The notes beneath the pieces were generated by a model. That model saw nothing but the letters and a program-made list of their open reading frames with translations. It made no database searches and was not told where the DNA came from. A DNA stretch of 64,000 bases, taken from Sphingopyxis sp. YF1 (GTDB lineage: Bacteria > Pseudomonadota > Alphaproteobacteria > Sphingomonadales > Sphingomonadaceae). Both the position numbers and the translations under genes were made by a program. Location: contig NZ_CP033204.1 of NCBI RefSeq assembly GCF_022701295.1, positions 3,624,501 to 3,688,500 on the forward strand, in the 5' to 3' direction. Shown one piece after another: positions 27,592 through 36,269 of the stretch (position 1 is its first letter; every line of letters begins with the position of its first letter).

Positions 27592-30492
27592 TCAGAACTT
27601 GATCGTCGCACCAACATAGAAGCGGCGACCGAAGACGTCATAGACGTCCGCGGCGGTTTCGGTGCCGGTCGGCGAATTCGCGAACGGCGTTCCGGGCAGG
27701 AACGGCGCCTTGCTTCCGAACAGGTTGTCGATGCCTGCGTAGAAAGCAAAGTCCTTGTTGTCGCCCACGTCGAAGCGCGCCTGGACGTCGTGGTAGAAGC
27801 GATCGCCGACGCGGTTCAGTTCGTCGAGCGTCAGCTTGTCACCATAGACGGTGGTGTCACCGATATAGTCGATGTCGCCCACGGCCTTGCCCAGATAGTT
27901 GATCTGCCAGCTGAAGGTCAGCGGACCCTTCAGATAGGCCGCGCGCACCGACGCCTTGTGCTCCGAATAGCCGACCTCGCCCGCCAGATCGCGCACGGTT
28001 GCCGACGGGTCACCCTGCGACTTGAAATCGATCAGGTAGGTGTAGTTGCCCGACAGCTCGAGACGGTCGTCGCCCCACAGGCCAAGCCCGGTGCGGTAAC
28101 GCATGCCGACGTCGATACCCTTGGTGCTCAGCTTCGCCACGTTGAGCAGCGTTGCATCGACCCGCGTGACGCGGCCCGTTGCAGCGTTGCGGACGACATT
28201 ATCGCAGAAGGTGTCGTTGCTCGTCAGCAGGCACTGCTTGATCGACTCGTCGCGCTCGATCACATTGATCGCGTCCTTCACCTTGATGTCGAAATAGTCG
28301 ACCGTCATGCTGAACCCGGGCAGGATGCGCGGCTGGATGACGGCACCGATGGTGAGCGTCTTCGCCGTTTCTTCCTTGAGGTCGGGATTGCCCCCAACGA
28401 AGCCGTTGATGCCCTGAATATCCGCGAGGGAGTACGCAAACGAGCCGTTCGCCGCGATGGCGGCGGCAATCGCCGGAATCGCGCGGCAGGCATCGTCCGC
28501 CGCATTGGTGCGGCCAGCGGTTACGCCGTTGCACGGGTCCGAAACCGCAGCGAAGGTTTCGCTGGGAGGCGAAGCGAATTCGGAGATATTCGGGGCGCGG
28601 TTGGCCACCGAATAGGTCGAACGGAAGCCGAGGCCGGGCACCGGCGACCAGTCGCCGTTGACGCTCCACGACACCACGCCGCCCACCTGACGCTGGCTGT
28701 AGTCGGAGTAGCGTACTGCACCGCCGACCGACAGATTCTCGAAGAAGGGACGATCGCGCAGCAGCGGCACATTGACCTCCCCGAACACTTCCCAGACATT
28801 GAACTTGCCCATCGTGTCGGGGATTTCATTGCCCGAATTGCCACCGCTGTTGGTAAGGGCGTCAAGGTCGTCAACGCTCTTTTCCTTGCGATATTCGGTA
28901 CCGAATACAACGCCGACGTCGCCCGCGGGAAGCGCGAAGGGCGTACCCGACACAACCGCCGAGAAGACATGCTGCTGCTGAACGGTTTCCTGCGACTTGG
29001 GAACCACCGCCTGGACATAGGCCGATGCTTCGGGGCTGGCGGTGCCGAACCCGAAGATGTTGATCGGCTGGCACCCTTCGGCGCGCGCGGCGTCGCTGCG
29101 GCACACGATGCTGCCGTCGCCGAGCCTGATCGAATCGAGCGCGTTACGGTAACGTGCGCTGTCGATGTCCTCGCTGGCAGTGAAGTCCTTGAAACGGCCA
29201 TAGACATAGCTGGTTTCGAACTGCCACTTGTCGGTGATGTCACCTTTCAGCCCGGCGACAACGCGCCAGGTGTCGCGCGACGCGCGGTTCGAACGGTTGA
29301 ACACCTCGTTCTGGCGGCGACGGAAGCCGAGCGACGTGATCGGTGCGGCGAGGCCTTCGGGGGTCGCATTATAGGCGGCGATCTGGTCGCGCACGTCCTG
29401 CGGGATGAAGGCGTTGGTGAGCGGAATGCCACCATCGTCATAGAGGTCGGTGTAATCGAGCGGTGTCGCTTCCATCTGCGAACTCGACTTCACCTTGGCA
29501 TAGGTGATTTCCGAGAAGGCCTTGATGCTGTCGGTCAGCTCATAGTTGATCACCGCATTGGCGAGGTAGCGTTCGACCGGCACCGAAATGCGGCGGACGC
29601 CGTTGCGGTTGAAACCCGTGCCGCCACCCGCGATCAGATTGTTGTTCTCGTCGAACGAGAACAGGCTGCCGCCATTGAACCCGTCGGCGAGCTCGCCAGC
29701 GGCATCGAGCAGCTCGAACCGCCCCTGCGCCGAATAGGTCGAATAAGCGTCGGGACCGCAAATGTCGAAATAGCAATCCTCCGCCGACATCGCGCGCTTG
29801 CGCGACAGCAGGCCCGTGTCCTTGTCGTAGGAGAAATTGAGCATGATCGAGCCGCGATCGTCGGCACCCCAGCGGGTGCCCGCGGTGATGCTCGCGAAAT
29901 AGCGCGGATTGTCGCCCTTTTCGGTCACATTATACTGGCTGCGAACGCGAACACCCTCGAACGAATCCTTGAGGATGAAGTTCACCACGCCGGCGACCGC
30001 ATCCGAACCATAGATCGACGAGGCACCGCCGGTGGTGATGTCGACGCGCTCGATGAAGTCGGTCGGAATATTGTTGATATCGACCGCCGACGAACCGGCG
30101 AGACCCGCGATGTAGCGGCGACCGTTGACGAGAACGAGCGTCCGGCTCTCGCCGAGGTTGCGCAGGTTGATCGTCGCCACGCCATTGGCGCTGGTGGAAA
30201 AGTTGCTGTTGGTGCGGCTCGTGCCGATGCCGACCTGCGGCATTTCCTGAAGCACGTCCTGGATGTTGATCGCGGCGTCGCGTTCGAGCGACTGGCTGTC
30301 GATCACGGCGACCGGAACGACCGAATCGAGGTCGGGGCGCGCGATACGCGAGCCGGTCACGACAATGACGTCTCCGCTCGCGGCTTCATCTGCCGCGGCG
30401 TCCTGCGCGATGGCGGGAGTCGATACGAGCGCGACACCCAAAACCACCGGGGCGACCCCAAGCTTCAGCTTGGAGAACTGGTTTTTCTTCAA
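27592..30492 (-). CDS. TonB-dependent receptor, hydroxylase/sulfotransferase-linked (A)
   Basis: Outer-membrane TBDR of 966 residues. The signal peptide MKKNQFSKLKLGVAPVVLGV... ends at about residue 30 (STPAIAQ) and resembles that of the receptor at 36270. The plug begins DVIVVTGSRIARPDLDS and holds INLRNLGESRTLVLVNGRR and GGASSIYGSDAVAGVVNFIL. Barrel marks are STYSVANRAPNISEF and DYFDIKVKDAI, and the C-terminus is RRFYVGATIKF with the terminal Phe needed for outer-membrane insertion. No STN domain. It is last in a run of minus-strand genes for two hydroxylases, a sulfotransferase and a small exported protein, after a 418-bp gap with its own leader. The ligand is unknown; I infer a hydroxylated or sulfated peptide or similar compound. 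Confidence 0.94.
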   Translation of the reverse strand: MKKNQFSKLKLGVAPVVLGVALVSTPAIAQDAAADEAASGDVIVVTGSRIARPDLDSVVPVAVIDSQSLERDAAINIQDVLQEMPQVGIGTSRTNSNFSTSANGVATINLRNLGESRTLVLVNGRRYIAGLAGSSAVDINNIPTDFIERVDITTGGASSIYGSDAVAGVVNFILKDSFEGVRVRSQYNVTEKGDNPRYFASITAGTRWGADDRGSIMLNFSYDKDTGLLSRKRAMSAEDCYFDICGPDAYSTYSAQGRFELLDAAGELADGFNGGSLFSFDENNNLIAGGGTGFNRNGVRRISVPVERYLANAVINYELTDSIKAFSEITYAKVKSSSQMEATPLDYTDLYDDGGIPLTNAFIPQDVRDQIAAYNATPEGLAAPITSLGFRRRQNEVFNRSNRASRDTWRVVAGLKGDITDKWQFETSYVYGRFKDFTASEDIDSARYRNALDSIRLGDGSIVCRSDAARAEGCQPINIFGFGTASPEASAYVQAVVPKSQETVQQQHVFSAVVSGTPFALPAGDVGVVFGTEYRKEKSVDDLDALTNSGGNSGNEIPDTMGKFNVWEVFGEVNVPLLRDRPFFENLSVGGAVRYSDYSQRQVGGVVSWSVNGDWSPVPGLGFRSTYSVANRAPNISEFASPPSETFAAVSDPCNGVTAGRTNAADDACRAIPAIAAAIAANGSFAYSLADIQGINGFVGGNPDLKEETAKTLTIGAVIQPRILPGFSMTVDYFDIKVKDAINVIERDESIKQCLLTSNDTFCDNVVRNAATGRVTRVDATLLNVAKLSTKGIDVGMRYRTGLGLWGDDRLELSGNYTYLIDFKSQGDPSATVRDLAGEVGYSEHKASVRAAYLKGPLTFSWQINYLGKAVGDIDYIGDTTVYGDKLTLDELNRVGDRFYHDVQARFDVGDNKDFAFYAGIDNLFGSKAPFLPGTPFANSPTGTETAADVYDVFGRRFYVGATIKF

Positions 30493-30910
30493 AATTCAGA
30501 CCCTTATACTGTACACACATCACCGGGCGAGCGCGAACCGGTCCAAGCCGGTCCGGACCCGCGGTTCCGGAGGGGGTCCCCGCTGACGGCCGATGCTTAG
30601 CGAGTAAAGTGAATTACCCGTATCGACGGGAATTTGGGTCCCAACTGTGCCCCATATGCAACAGTTGCAAAAACATGTCGTAATACAATGACTTCCCGCA
30701 AGCCTCTTGAGTAATTTTGTGTCGGCGACGGCGCAGCCCCCCGGGTCACGGCGCCATCACCGGCGGCGCGTTCGGTGACTCGAACATTTCTGTCGGGAGC
30801 GGCGCGATCGCCGGCACGGCCAGCCGAACGGCGTAGCCTTCGTGAACGACAAGCCCCAATGCGAGGGAAGATTGCGGCGGCGAAGGCGCAATTGCCGGCG
30901 GCGCGGGCGC
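30493..30910. other. Intergenic leader/promoter region of receptor A
   Basis: A 418-bp non-coding gap. It carries, at 30602-30620 and 30682-30693, two motifs that recur at the same distances upstream of receptor B. The remainder (30700-30910) shows no gene I can support. Confidence 0.6.
30602..30693 (-). promoter_or_regulatory. Conserved TBDR upstream region (receptor A)
   Basis: Read on the minus strand, AGTCATTGTATT (30693-30682) lies 190 bp and CGGGTAATTCACTTTACTC (30620-30602) 110 bp before the start codon. Both recur upstream of receptor B at 191 and 112 bp. This indicates a shared promoter or operator plus a leader of up to 100-200 nt. Confidence 0.55.
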
Positions 30911-31507
30911 TCAGGCTCCGGCCATCGACGCCAGCCACGCCGGGTCAGGCTGGTCGGCGTCATAATATTCGAAGATCAGGTGGATGCGCGGCTCGCTGCC
31001 GCCATTTTCGACGGCGTGAATCCCCATATTGTTTACCTCGGCCGCCTCGCCCTCGGGCAGATGGAAACCCTGCCCGTCGATGCGGAAGGTCACGCGGTCG
31101 CTGGTCTGGATCGGGACGTGAATCTTGTGCGGCCATTTCGCGGCGGGGTTGGCGTCGCGGTGCGGCCGGATCACCCCGCCCGCCGGCATGCGCGCCAGCA
31201 TCACGCGCGGGAATAGGCCGTTCGCATAGCCATAATCCGCGGTCGCCGCGGCGAGGACGGGCGCAAGCAGCGGCTCCCATTCGGCCCAGAGCGGACGCGC
31301 GTAAGACTCGCGCCAGTCGCGCACGCTCGACACGAAGCGAAAGACGATGTGTGCAGTCGCATCGAGCGCTTCGAAGCGGTTGGGCTTGTCCGCATTCTCG
31401 GCCTGCCAGAGGCTCTCGGGAATCGCGAGCACGGCCGCCTTGAGGGCGCCGATGTCCACCGCGCCCAGCCGCCTGATACTCGTCGTCTTTCGCGGATTGG
31501 GATACAT
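30911..31507 (-). CDS. Aspartyl/asparaginyl beta-hydroxylase family protein (198 aa)
   Basis: Cupin-fold Fe(II)/2-oxoglutarate oxygenase of the aspartyl/asparaginyl beta-hydroxylase family. The putative iron triad is H116-x-D118 (RPHRDANP) and H164 (NMGIHAVENGG); R174 in EPRIHLIFEYY is the likely 2-oxoglutarate-binding residue. No signal peptide, so it acts in the cytoplasm. I took the ATG at 31507 (MYPNPRKTTS), 22 bp after the sulfotransferase stop; longer readings overlap that gene without support. The gene follows the sulfotransferase in a minus-strand operon that begins with a small exported protein and runs toward receptor A. The substrate may be an Asp/Asn side chain in a peptide, or a small molecule; unknown. 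Confidence 0.88.
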   Translation of the reverse strand: MYPNPRKTTSIRRLGAVDIGALKAAVLAIPESLWQAENADKPNRFEALDATAHIVFRFVSSVRDWRESYARPLWAEWEPLLAPVLAAATADYGYANGLFPRVMLARMPAGGVIRPHRDANPAAKWPHKIHVPIQTSDRVTFRIDGQGFHLPEGEAAEVNNMGIHAVENGGSEPRIHLIFEYYDADQPDPAWLASMAGA

Positions 31508-31529
31508 GCTTGGTCTCGCTTGCCCGGCG

Positions 31530-32153
31530 TCAATAATCATAGCCGAAAAGATCGAGGTCGCGGGCATAGATTTTCGCGACCCCGTCGATCGTCTCCTGAT
31601 CATAATAGTCACGGTAGGCGCCGCGGCGCGAGCGATTGGCATGGTCGAGCGGCGTCGTCGCGATGCCGATGCGCGCGGCGATCGCATCATAGGACGCCTG
31701 CATCTCCTCGACCTTGCCGACCGCATCGGCCAGCAGCGCGCCATCGGGACCGGTGATGAACAGGTGCTGCGGGCGAAAGATGATGTGCTGCATCGGCGGC
31801 GCGGTGAACAGGAAATGGCGCATCACGCGCTTCGGATCGCGATCGAATGTTCCTTCGCGGCTGGTCGCGAAGGCGCAATAGGAAATGAAGCGGTCGAACG
31901 GATTGCGCACGAAAGCGAATTTCAGATAGCTGCCGAACGCCTCCTCGCCGAGGAACGGCCGCACTTCGGCGAGGCTGATGTGCCCGTGCCCGATCCGCGC
32001 GAGCTCGGGGATCGGAAACGCCTTTTCGACAAAAAGGCGCGCCTGCTCCATGTCGTCGGGGCCGAGGTGCGTGCGCAGCGCGTGGCGGACCGAATGCGTC
32101 CCCGTCTTCGGAATCGCTGTAAAGACGAAGCGGTGCCGGTGCGAAACGATCAT
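31530..32153 (-). CDS. Sulfotransferase family 2 domain protein
   Basis: PAPS-dependent sulfotransferase of 207 residues. The 5'-phosphosulfate loop IPKTGTHS is at 14-21 and the 3'-phosphate site FVRNPFDRFISYCAF at 81-95, both well conserved. It is cytosolic (no signal or membrane helix), unlike Golgi or membrane-bound relatives. It transfers sulfate to a hydroxyl or amine of a carbohydrate, lipid or peptide; the acceptor is unknown. The stop of the preceding hydroxylase gene lies only 5 bp before this ATG, indicating translational coupling. The context of two hydroxylases suggests that a hydroxyl group introduced by them may be its acceptor (inference). Confidence 0.88.
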   Translation of the reverse strand: MIVSHRHRFVFTAIPKTGTHSVRHALRTHLGPDDMEQARLFVEKAFPIPELARIGHGHISLAEVRPFLGEEAFGSYLKFAFVRNPFDRFISYCAFATSREGTFDRDPKRVMRHFLFTAPPMQHIIFRPQHLFITGPDGALLADAVGKVEEMQASYDAIAARIGIATTPLDHANRSRRGAYRDYYDQETIDGVAKIYARDLDLFGYDY

Positions 32154-32158
32154 CGGGA

Positions 32159-33112
32159 TCAGGCGGCCGCGGCGGTCATGCCGGCCGGCGAAGGCGCGGC
32201 AACCATGAAGATCAGTTCGGCGAGCGCCCGGTCGAGCGGCACGTCGTTGTCGAGCAGTATCCGCGGCGCGCCGAGCCGTTGCAGGTCGCGCTGCACCGCA
32301 TCGATCAGCGCGCGATATGCCGGGAGGCCCGCGGGATCGATGCCATGCTGCGCCCACAATGCGCCCCACGCGTTCGCGAATTGCTCGAGCCGCGCCCTGA
32401 CTTCGTCGAGGGCGGGCGACGCCGGACATTGGCGCGTCAGGAAATCGGCGTGGCAGCGGACTTCCCAGACCGACATGATCGCTGGCAGGTTCACCTGCTC
32501 GAACGCGAGCGCCTCGGGCCTGACCGATCCCGGCGCGACACGCTCGACCGGCTGACCGTCACGCCCCGCGCGCCTCGCCGCATCGATCATCGCCCACAGC
32601 CTTTCGCCGCCGACGGTGTCGAGGACGAGGTGCACGCGCTTCTGGTCGCCGGCGTTGCGGACATTGTGGAGGCAGAAGCTGTCGAACAGCCAGCATTCGC
32701 CCGGCGCCATGTGCACCGTTTCCTGATCACAGCTGAACGCGACACCCGGATTGGTGACCACGGGAATGTGGATCCGGATATGCGTGCGCCAATAATAGCC
32801 CACGTCGACATGTTCGGGCACCACCGCACCGGGCGCGAGCCCCATCAGCCGGCTTCGCCCCCAGACCGCCCCGAGATCGGCCATGATTTCCATGATATAG
32901 GGGCATTGGCGCAGCGCGTCGGTCGGCGCCATCGGCCCGCTGAAGCCGTTCGAAACCTGTCCCGCGGGGGTGATGAGCGGCACCGCGTCATTGCCCGGCA
33001 ACCGGCCGGGATGCGGCAGCCACGCCGATTGCGGCAGCGCCGCGACCTCCTGCTCCAGCGTCTCCGCACAATATTGACGGGGCAGCTTGATCAGCGGCGC
33101 GCCGAGCTTCAT
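32159..33112 (-). CDS. Aspartyl/asparaginyl beta-hydroxylase family protein with C-terminal extension (317 aa)
   Basis: Fe(II)/2-oxoglutarate hydroxylase. The core (about 1-170) has H101-x-D103 (PEHVDVGYYWRTH), the distal H149 in DSFCLHNVRN, and Arg159 (QKRVHLVLDTVGG) for co-substrate. Residues 170-317 form an extension, rich in helix-forming residues, that I cannot assign to a known domain; it may bind the substrate or partner. The ATG at 33112 is 4 bp past the stop of the small exported gene, and the gene's own stop is 5 bp before the sulfotransferase start, so all are tightly coupled. No signal peptide. Confidence 0.86.
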   Translation of the reverse strand: MKLGAPLIKLPRQYCAETLEQEVAALPQSAWLPHPGRLPGNDAVPLITPAGQVSNGFSGPMAPTDALRQCPYIMEIMADLGAVWGRSRLMGLAPGAVVPEHVDVGYYWRTHIRIHIPVVTNPGVAFSCDQETVHMAPGECWLFDSFCLHNVRNAGDQKRVHLVLDTVGGERLWAMIDAARRAGRDGQPVERVAPGSVRPEALAFEQVNLPAIMSVWEVRCHADFLTRQCPASPALDEVRARLEQFANAWGALWAQHGIDPAGLPAYRALIDAVQRDLQRLGAPRILLDNDVPLDRALAELIFMVAAPSPAGMTAAAA

Positions 33113-33116
33113 CGCG

Positions 33117-33383
33117 TCATTCCCGGCGAATTTCGACCTGCGGCCGGTCGACGGTTTCCGACAGGTCGCGCCGGTGCTGTTCCGCAATCGCGTCCCACTG
33201 CCCGGCCGTCTTGCACACTTCCTTCTTGAAGCGCGTGCCGGTCTGCTGCGTGCGCTTGCACACCATCCTGTCCTTCGGATTGGCCTTCGCGGCCTCGGTG
33301 GAGCCGGCGGAGTCGGACGCGATGGCCGGCGCACCTGCGAGCAGGGGAACGACGGCCAGAATCATCCAGTTCAGTTTGCGCAT
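33117..33383 (-). CDS. Small exported two-cysteine protein, first gene of the hydroxylase operon
   Basis: An 88-residue protein. MRKLNWMILAVVPLLAGAPA is a typical signal peptide, cut near residue 22 (AIA-SDS). The mature part contains MVCKRTQQTGTRFKKEVCKT, two cysteines 15 residues apart that could form a disulfide, and then a charged tail. Small exported proteins with a spaced CK...VCKT-like pattern are, to my recollection, frequent in sphingomonads; none has a function known to me. It opens the operon: 4 bp to the first hydroxylase, and 115 bp to the divergent dioxygenase gene. It might be a substrate of the operon's enzymes or simply a neighbour. The start at 33383 was chosen for the signal peptide. 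Confidence 0.75.
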   Translation of the reverse strand: MRKLNWMILAVVPLLAGAPAIASDSAGSTEAAKANPKDRMVCKRTQQTGTRFKKEVCKTAGQWDAIAEQHRRDLSETVDRPQVEIRRE

Positions 33384-33498
33384 GACAACTCGTCTCCAGA
33401 GCAATATCGCTGTCGTCGATATATTCGCTCGCCCCCCCGGCTGTCAAACTGCCCAAGGTGCCTGGTCTCGCCTGAAAACCGCAGGAAAAGCGCTTCCG

Positions 33499-34215
33499 AT
33501 GAGCTCCGATTTCGCGCTGTCCGACCGCATCGACTGGGACGGGATCGCGCGGCGTTTCGCAGCCCATGGCCGTATCGAAATCCCTTGCCTGCTTGCTGGC
33601 GGACAAGCCGCTGCGCTGCGCGAGAATCTGGCCGTCCGGACCGACTGGACGCTGGTGATGAACGCCGGCACCAACGTCTATGAAATGACGCGCGACGCCT
33701 GGGCGACACTCGACGGCGCGCAGCGAGCCGAGCTCGACCGGCGCATCGTCGCGGCGGGGCGCGACGGATTTCAGTATCGCTACGAAGCGATCCGCGCGCC
33801 CGATGGCGGCGACGCCGCTTCGCACGACCCGGTCGCCCGCTTCGTCGCCTTTCTCTCCTCGCCGACGGTCCTCGGCACCATCGGCGACGCCATGGGCGTC
33901 GGCGATCTCGCTTTCGCCGACGGGCAGGCGACGCGCTATGACGCAGGGCATTTCCTGACCTGCCACGACGACGATGTCGACGGCAAGCACCGCCGCGCCG
34001 CCTATGTCTTTTCGCTGGCGCCGCGCTGGCGCGCCGAATGGGGCGGCCTGCTGATGTTCCACGGCGAAGACGGCAATATCGACGAGGCCTTTGTCCCGCA
34101 AATGGGCGCGCTGCGCCTGTTCGCCGTCCCGCAACCGCACAGCGTCAGCTATGTGACGCCGCTCGCTCCCGAAGCGCGCCTGTCGATCACCGGCTGGCTG
34201 CGCGCCGCAGGTTAA
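33499..34215 (+). CDS. 2-oxoglutarate/Fe(II)-dependent dioxygenase (prolyl 4-hydroxylase-like)
   Basis: Dioxygenase of 238 residues in the prolyl-4-hydroxylase/SM-20 style. The iron triad H156-x-D158 (TCHDDDVDGKH) and H214 (VPQPHSVSYV) plus R227 (ARLSITGWL) are visible, with RYDAGHFL just before and the EWGGLLMF strand between. It is cytosolic. The ATG at 33499 was chosen because residues encoded upstream look non-coding. It is the only plus-strand gene of the block and is divergent from the hydroxylase/sulfotransferase operon across 115 bp, where promoters of both units must lie. Its stop overlaps the stop of the TPR-sulfotransferase (TTAA at 34212-34215). Substrate unknown; a prolyl or asparaginyl residue is plausible from family. 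Confidence 0.88.
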   Translation: MSSDFALSDRIDWDGIARRFAAHGRIEIPCLLAGGQAAALRENLAVRTDWTLVMNAGTNVYEMTRDAWATLDGAQRAELDRRIVAAGRDGFQYRYEAIRAPDGGDAASHDPVARFVAFLSSPTVLGTIGDAMGVGDLAFADGQATRYDAGHFLTCHDDDVDGKHRRAAYVFSLAPRWRAEWGGLLMFHGEDGNIDEAFVPQMGALRLFAVPQPHSVSYVTPLAPEARLSITGWLRAAG

Positions 34216-36200
34216 TCGAAGCTGTAACCGTAACGTTCGACCCACGGCTCCAGGATCGGCAGGATTTCGCGCATCTGCGCTTCGTATCGTTTCCAGCGCC
34301 CGCTCGCCGACGCATAGATCGGCTCCATCACCTGCGCATAGCTCGGCGTGCGGATATAGCCGCGCGCCGCAGCGGTCTTCTGATGGTCGAGCGCCGCCTC
34401 CTCCCAGTCGAGCCCGAGGAAGTCGAACAACGGCCGCACCGCCGCACCGGCGTCGGCGACCATCGCTTCGTAGCGCAGCATCCGGACATCGAGCGGAAAA
34501 ACCGCGCGGCAGGTTTCCCAATATTGAAAGATGCGATCATAGGTGCGCGCGGCGTTGGGCAGGTCGAGAAAGCTCGCCATCGCCTCGGTCGGCTTGAAAT
34601 TCTGCATGAAGCAGCTGAGCACGACGTCGCAGGGATGCCGCATCGCAAGGATGATCTTTGCGTCGGGGAAAAGCCTGTGGATCAGCGGCATGCGGATCAT
34701 CGACAGCGGATTCTTGTCGATCACCAATTGGCCCGCGGCCGCGGGCGACGCCTTCTCGAGTTCGGCAAAATAACGATCGCGCAAGCCGGCGACGCCGGCG
34801 GCATCGAGGCCCGCGATTGCGTCGAGGTCGCCGACCGATTTCGACAGCGTCTCGATGATCGGCAGTTCCTCAAGCACATGAACGCCGCTGTGCCCCATCA
34901 GGATCGTGTCGAGCAGCGTGGTTCCCGACCGCGGGAAACCGACGAGGAAGGCCGGCGCGGGACGCGTTCCGGATGTCGGGCCGGCGGGCCAGCCGGCGAA
35001 CCACGCGGGCGTCGTGCGTTCGTCGAGGCGGGCGATGCCGCGCTGATAGGCGCTGCGATCGACGCCGACGCCCATCGGGCTCTGCGCCTGCGCGCGGTTC
35101 ATCTCGTCGTAGAAGGTGATCGCGTCCTCGGTCCGGCCGAGACGGTCGGCGAGCTGACCGGCGAACTGCGCCTTGATCGACGGGTTGATCGCGGGCGAAT
35201 GGAGATCGCGAACGAGATCGAGCGCCCCCGCGCGGTCGCCTTCGCGGCTCAACCGGAGCGCCCGCAAATAATCGATTTCGTCGCCCGCCAGCTTCGCCCC
35301 CTCGGCGGCCGCGATCAGCTGGTCCAGTTCGTCGACACGATTGGCCTTTTCGAACAGGATGCCGAGATTGAGATAGCCGGGGATGAAGTTCGGGTCGGCC
35401 TTGATCGCGAAGCGCAGCGCGCGCTCGGCCTGGTCGTTGTTTTCCATGTCGAGGAAGGCGACCGCGATCGCAAGGAATATCCGCGGGTCGTTGGGATCGA
35501 GCCGCGCCGCGGTGCCGAGCGCGCGGAGCCCGCCCTCGAGATGGTTGATGCTGGTCAGCGTGCGGCCGAGTTCGAGCAGCGGCGCAGGATCCTTCGGCGC
35601 GAGCAGCGCCGCCTTTTCCAGAATCAGGCACGCATCCTCGTAGCGGTCCATCGAGATCAGCACGCGCCCCATATTGGTGTGAACGAGCGAGGATTTCTCG
35701 TCGATCTGCCGCGCATGCTGGAATGCCGTCAGCGCGCCCTCAAGGTCACCCGCCTCGTGCCGGGCGTTACCCAGATTGTTCCACGCGGCGAAATCCTCCG
35801 GATTTTCGGACACCAGCTTTTCATAGGCCCAACTGGCCTCGGTCGTACGGCCCTGCGCCTTCAATATCTGCGCCTGCATCGCCTGCAGTTCGCCCGATCC
35901 CGCAAGATCGCCTTCGGCGCACACGCGCGCGGCTTCGTCATGCTCGCCGAGGTCGGAGAGCGCGCGCGCAAGATTGATGCGGTTATCGGTCGTATCGCCG
36001 CCGTTGGCGAGCGCCCGGCGCAGATAACCGGCCCCTTCGCGTAGCGCGCCGGCCTGACAGCTGACGACACCGAGCAGCTGGAGCACGGTCGCATTGGCGG
36101 GCTGGGCGCGCAACGCGGCCTCGCCCTGCGCACGCGCAGTGGCAAAATCGCCCCTGGCATAGGCGGCATAGGCGGCGCGCAATCGATCGGTCACGGTCAT
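34212..36200 (-). CDS. TPR-repeat sulfotransferase fusion protein
   Basis: Two-part protein of 662 residues. The N-terminal part (about 1-370) is built of tetratricopeptide repeats, for example WNNLGNARHEAGDLEGALTA and PGYLNLGILFEKANRVDEL, a protein-binding solenoid. The C-terminal part is a sulfotransferase with the phosphosulfate loop FLVGFPRSGTTLLDTIL (GFPRSGTT at 421-428) followed by HVLEELPI. The fusion suggests a protein or peptide acceptor recruited by the TPRs (inference; tyrosyl-protein sulfotransferase-like activity would be an example). The start at 36200 follows GCAGGGACG. It begins only 13 bp after the T run of receptor B's terminator, so its transcription must come from read-through or an unusual promoter. 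Confidence 0.92.
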   Translation of the reverse strand: MTVTDRLRAAYAAYARGDFATARAQGEAALRAQPANATVLQLLGVVSCQAGALREGAGYLRRALANGGDTTDNRINLARALSDLGEHDEAARVCAEGDLAGSGELQAMQAQILKAQGRTTEASWAYEKLVSENPEDFAAWNNLGNARHEAGDLEGALTAFQHARQIDEKSSLVHTNMGRVLISMDRYEDACLILEKAALLAPKDPAPLLELGRTLTSINHLEGGLRALGTAARLDPNDPRIFLAIAVAFLDMENNDQAERALRFAIKADPNFIPGYLNLGILFEKANRVDELDQLIAAAEGAKLAGDEIDYLRALRLSREGDRAGALDLVRDLHSPAINPSIKAQFAGQLADRLGRTEDAITFYDEMNRAQAQSPMGVGVDRSAYQRGIARLDERTTPAWFAGWPAGPTSGTRPAPAFLVGFPRSGTTLLDTILMGHSGVHVLEELPIIETLSKSVGDLDAIAGLDAAGVAGLRDRYFAELEKASPAAAGQLVIDKNPLSMIRMPLIHRLFPDAKIILAMRHPCDVVLSCFMQNFKPTEAMASFLDLPNAARTYDRIFQYWETCRAVFPLDVRMLRYEAMVADAGAAVRPLFDFLGLDWEEAALDHQKTAAARGYIRTPSYAQVMEPIYASASGRWKRYEAQMREILPILEPWVERYGYSFD

Positions 36201-36213
36201 CGTCCCTGCGTAT

Positions 36214-36246
36214 AAAAAAAGAGGGCGGGACACCAGTCCCGCCCTC
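36214..36246 (-). terminator. Terminator of receptor B abutting the TPR-sulfotransferase gene
   Basis: On the minus strand: GAGGGCGGGAC-TGGT-GTCCCGCCCTC then TTTTTTT, an 11-bp perfect stem with a 7-nt T run, 24 bp after receptor B's stop. The next ATG is 13 bp beyond the T run. Confidence 0.92.
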
Positions 36247-36269
36247 TCCTTGTTCGTGACGTCCGAAGC

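Noticed and set aside
36201..36233. Earlier start for the TPR-sulfotransferase (MSRPLFLYAG...)
   Set aside because: It would place the start codon within the receptor B terminator hairpin; MTVTDRLRAAY has a ribosome site instead.
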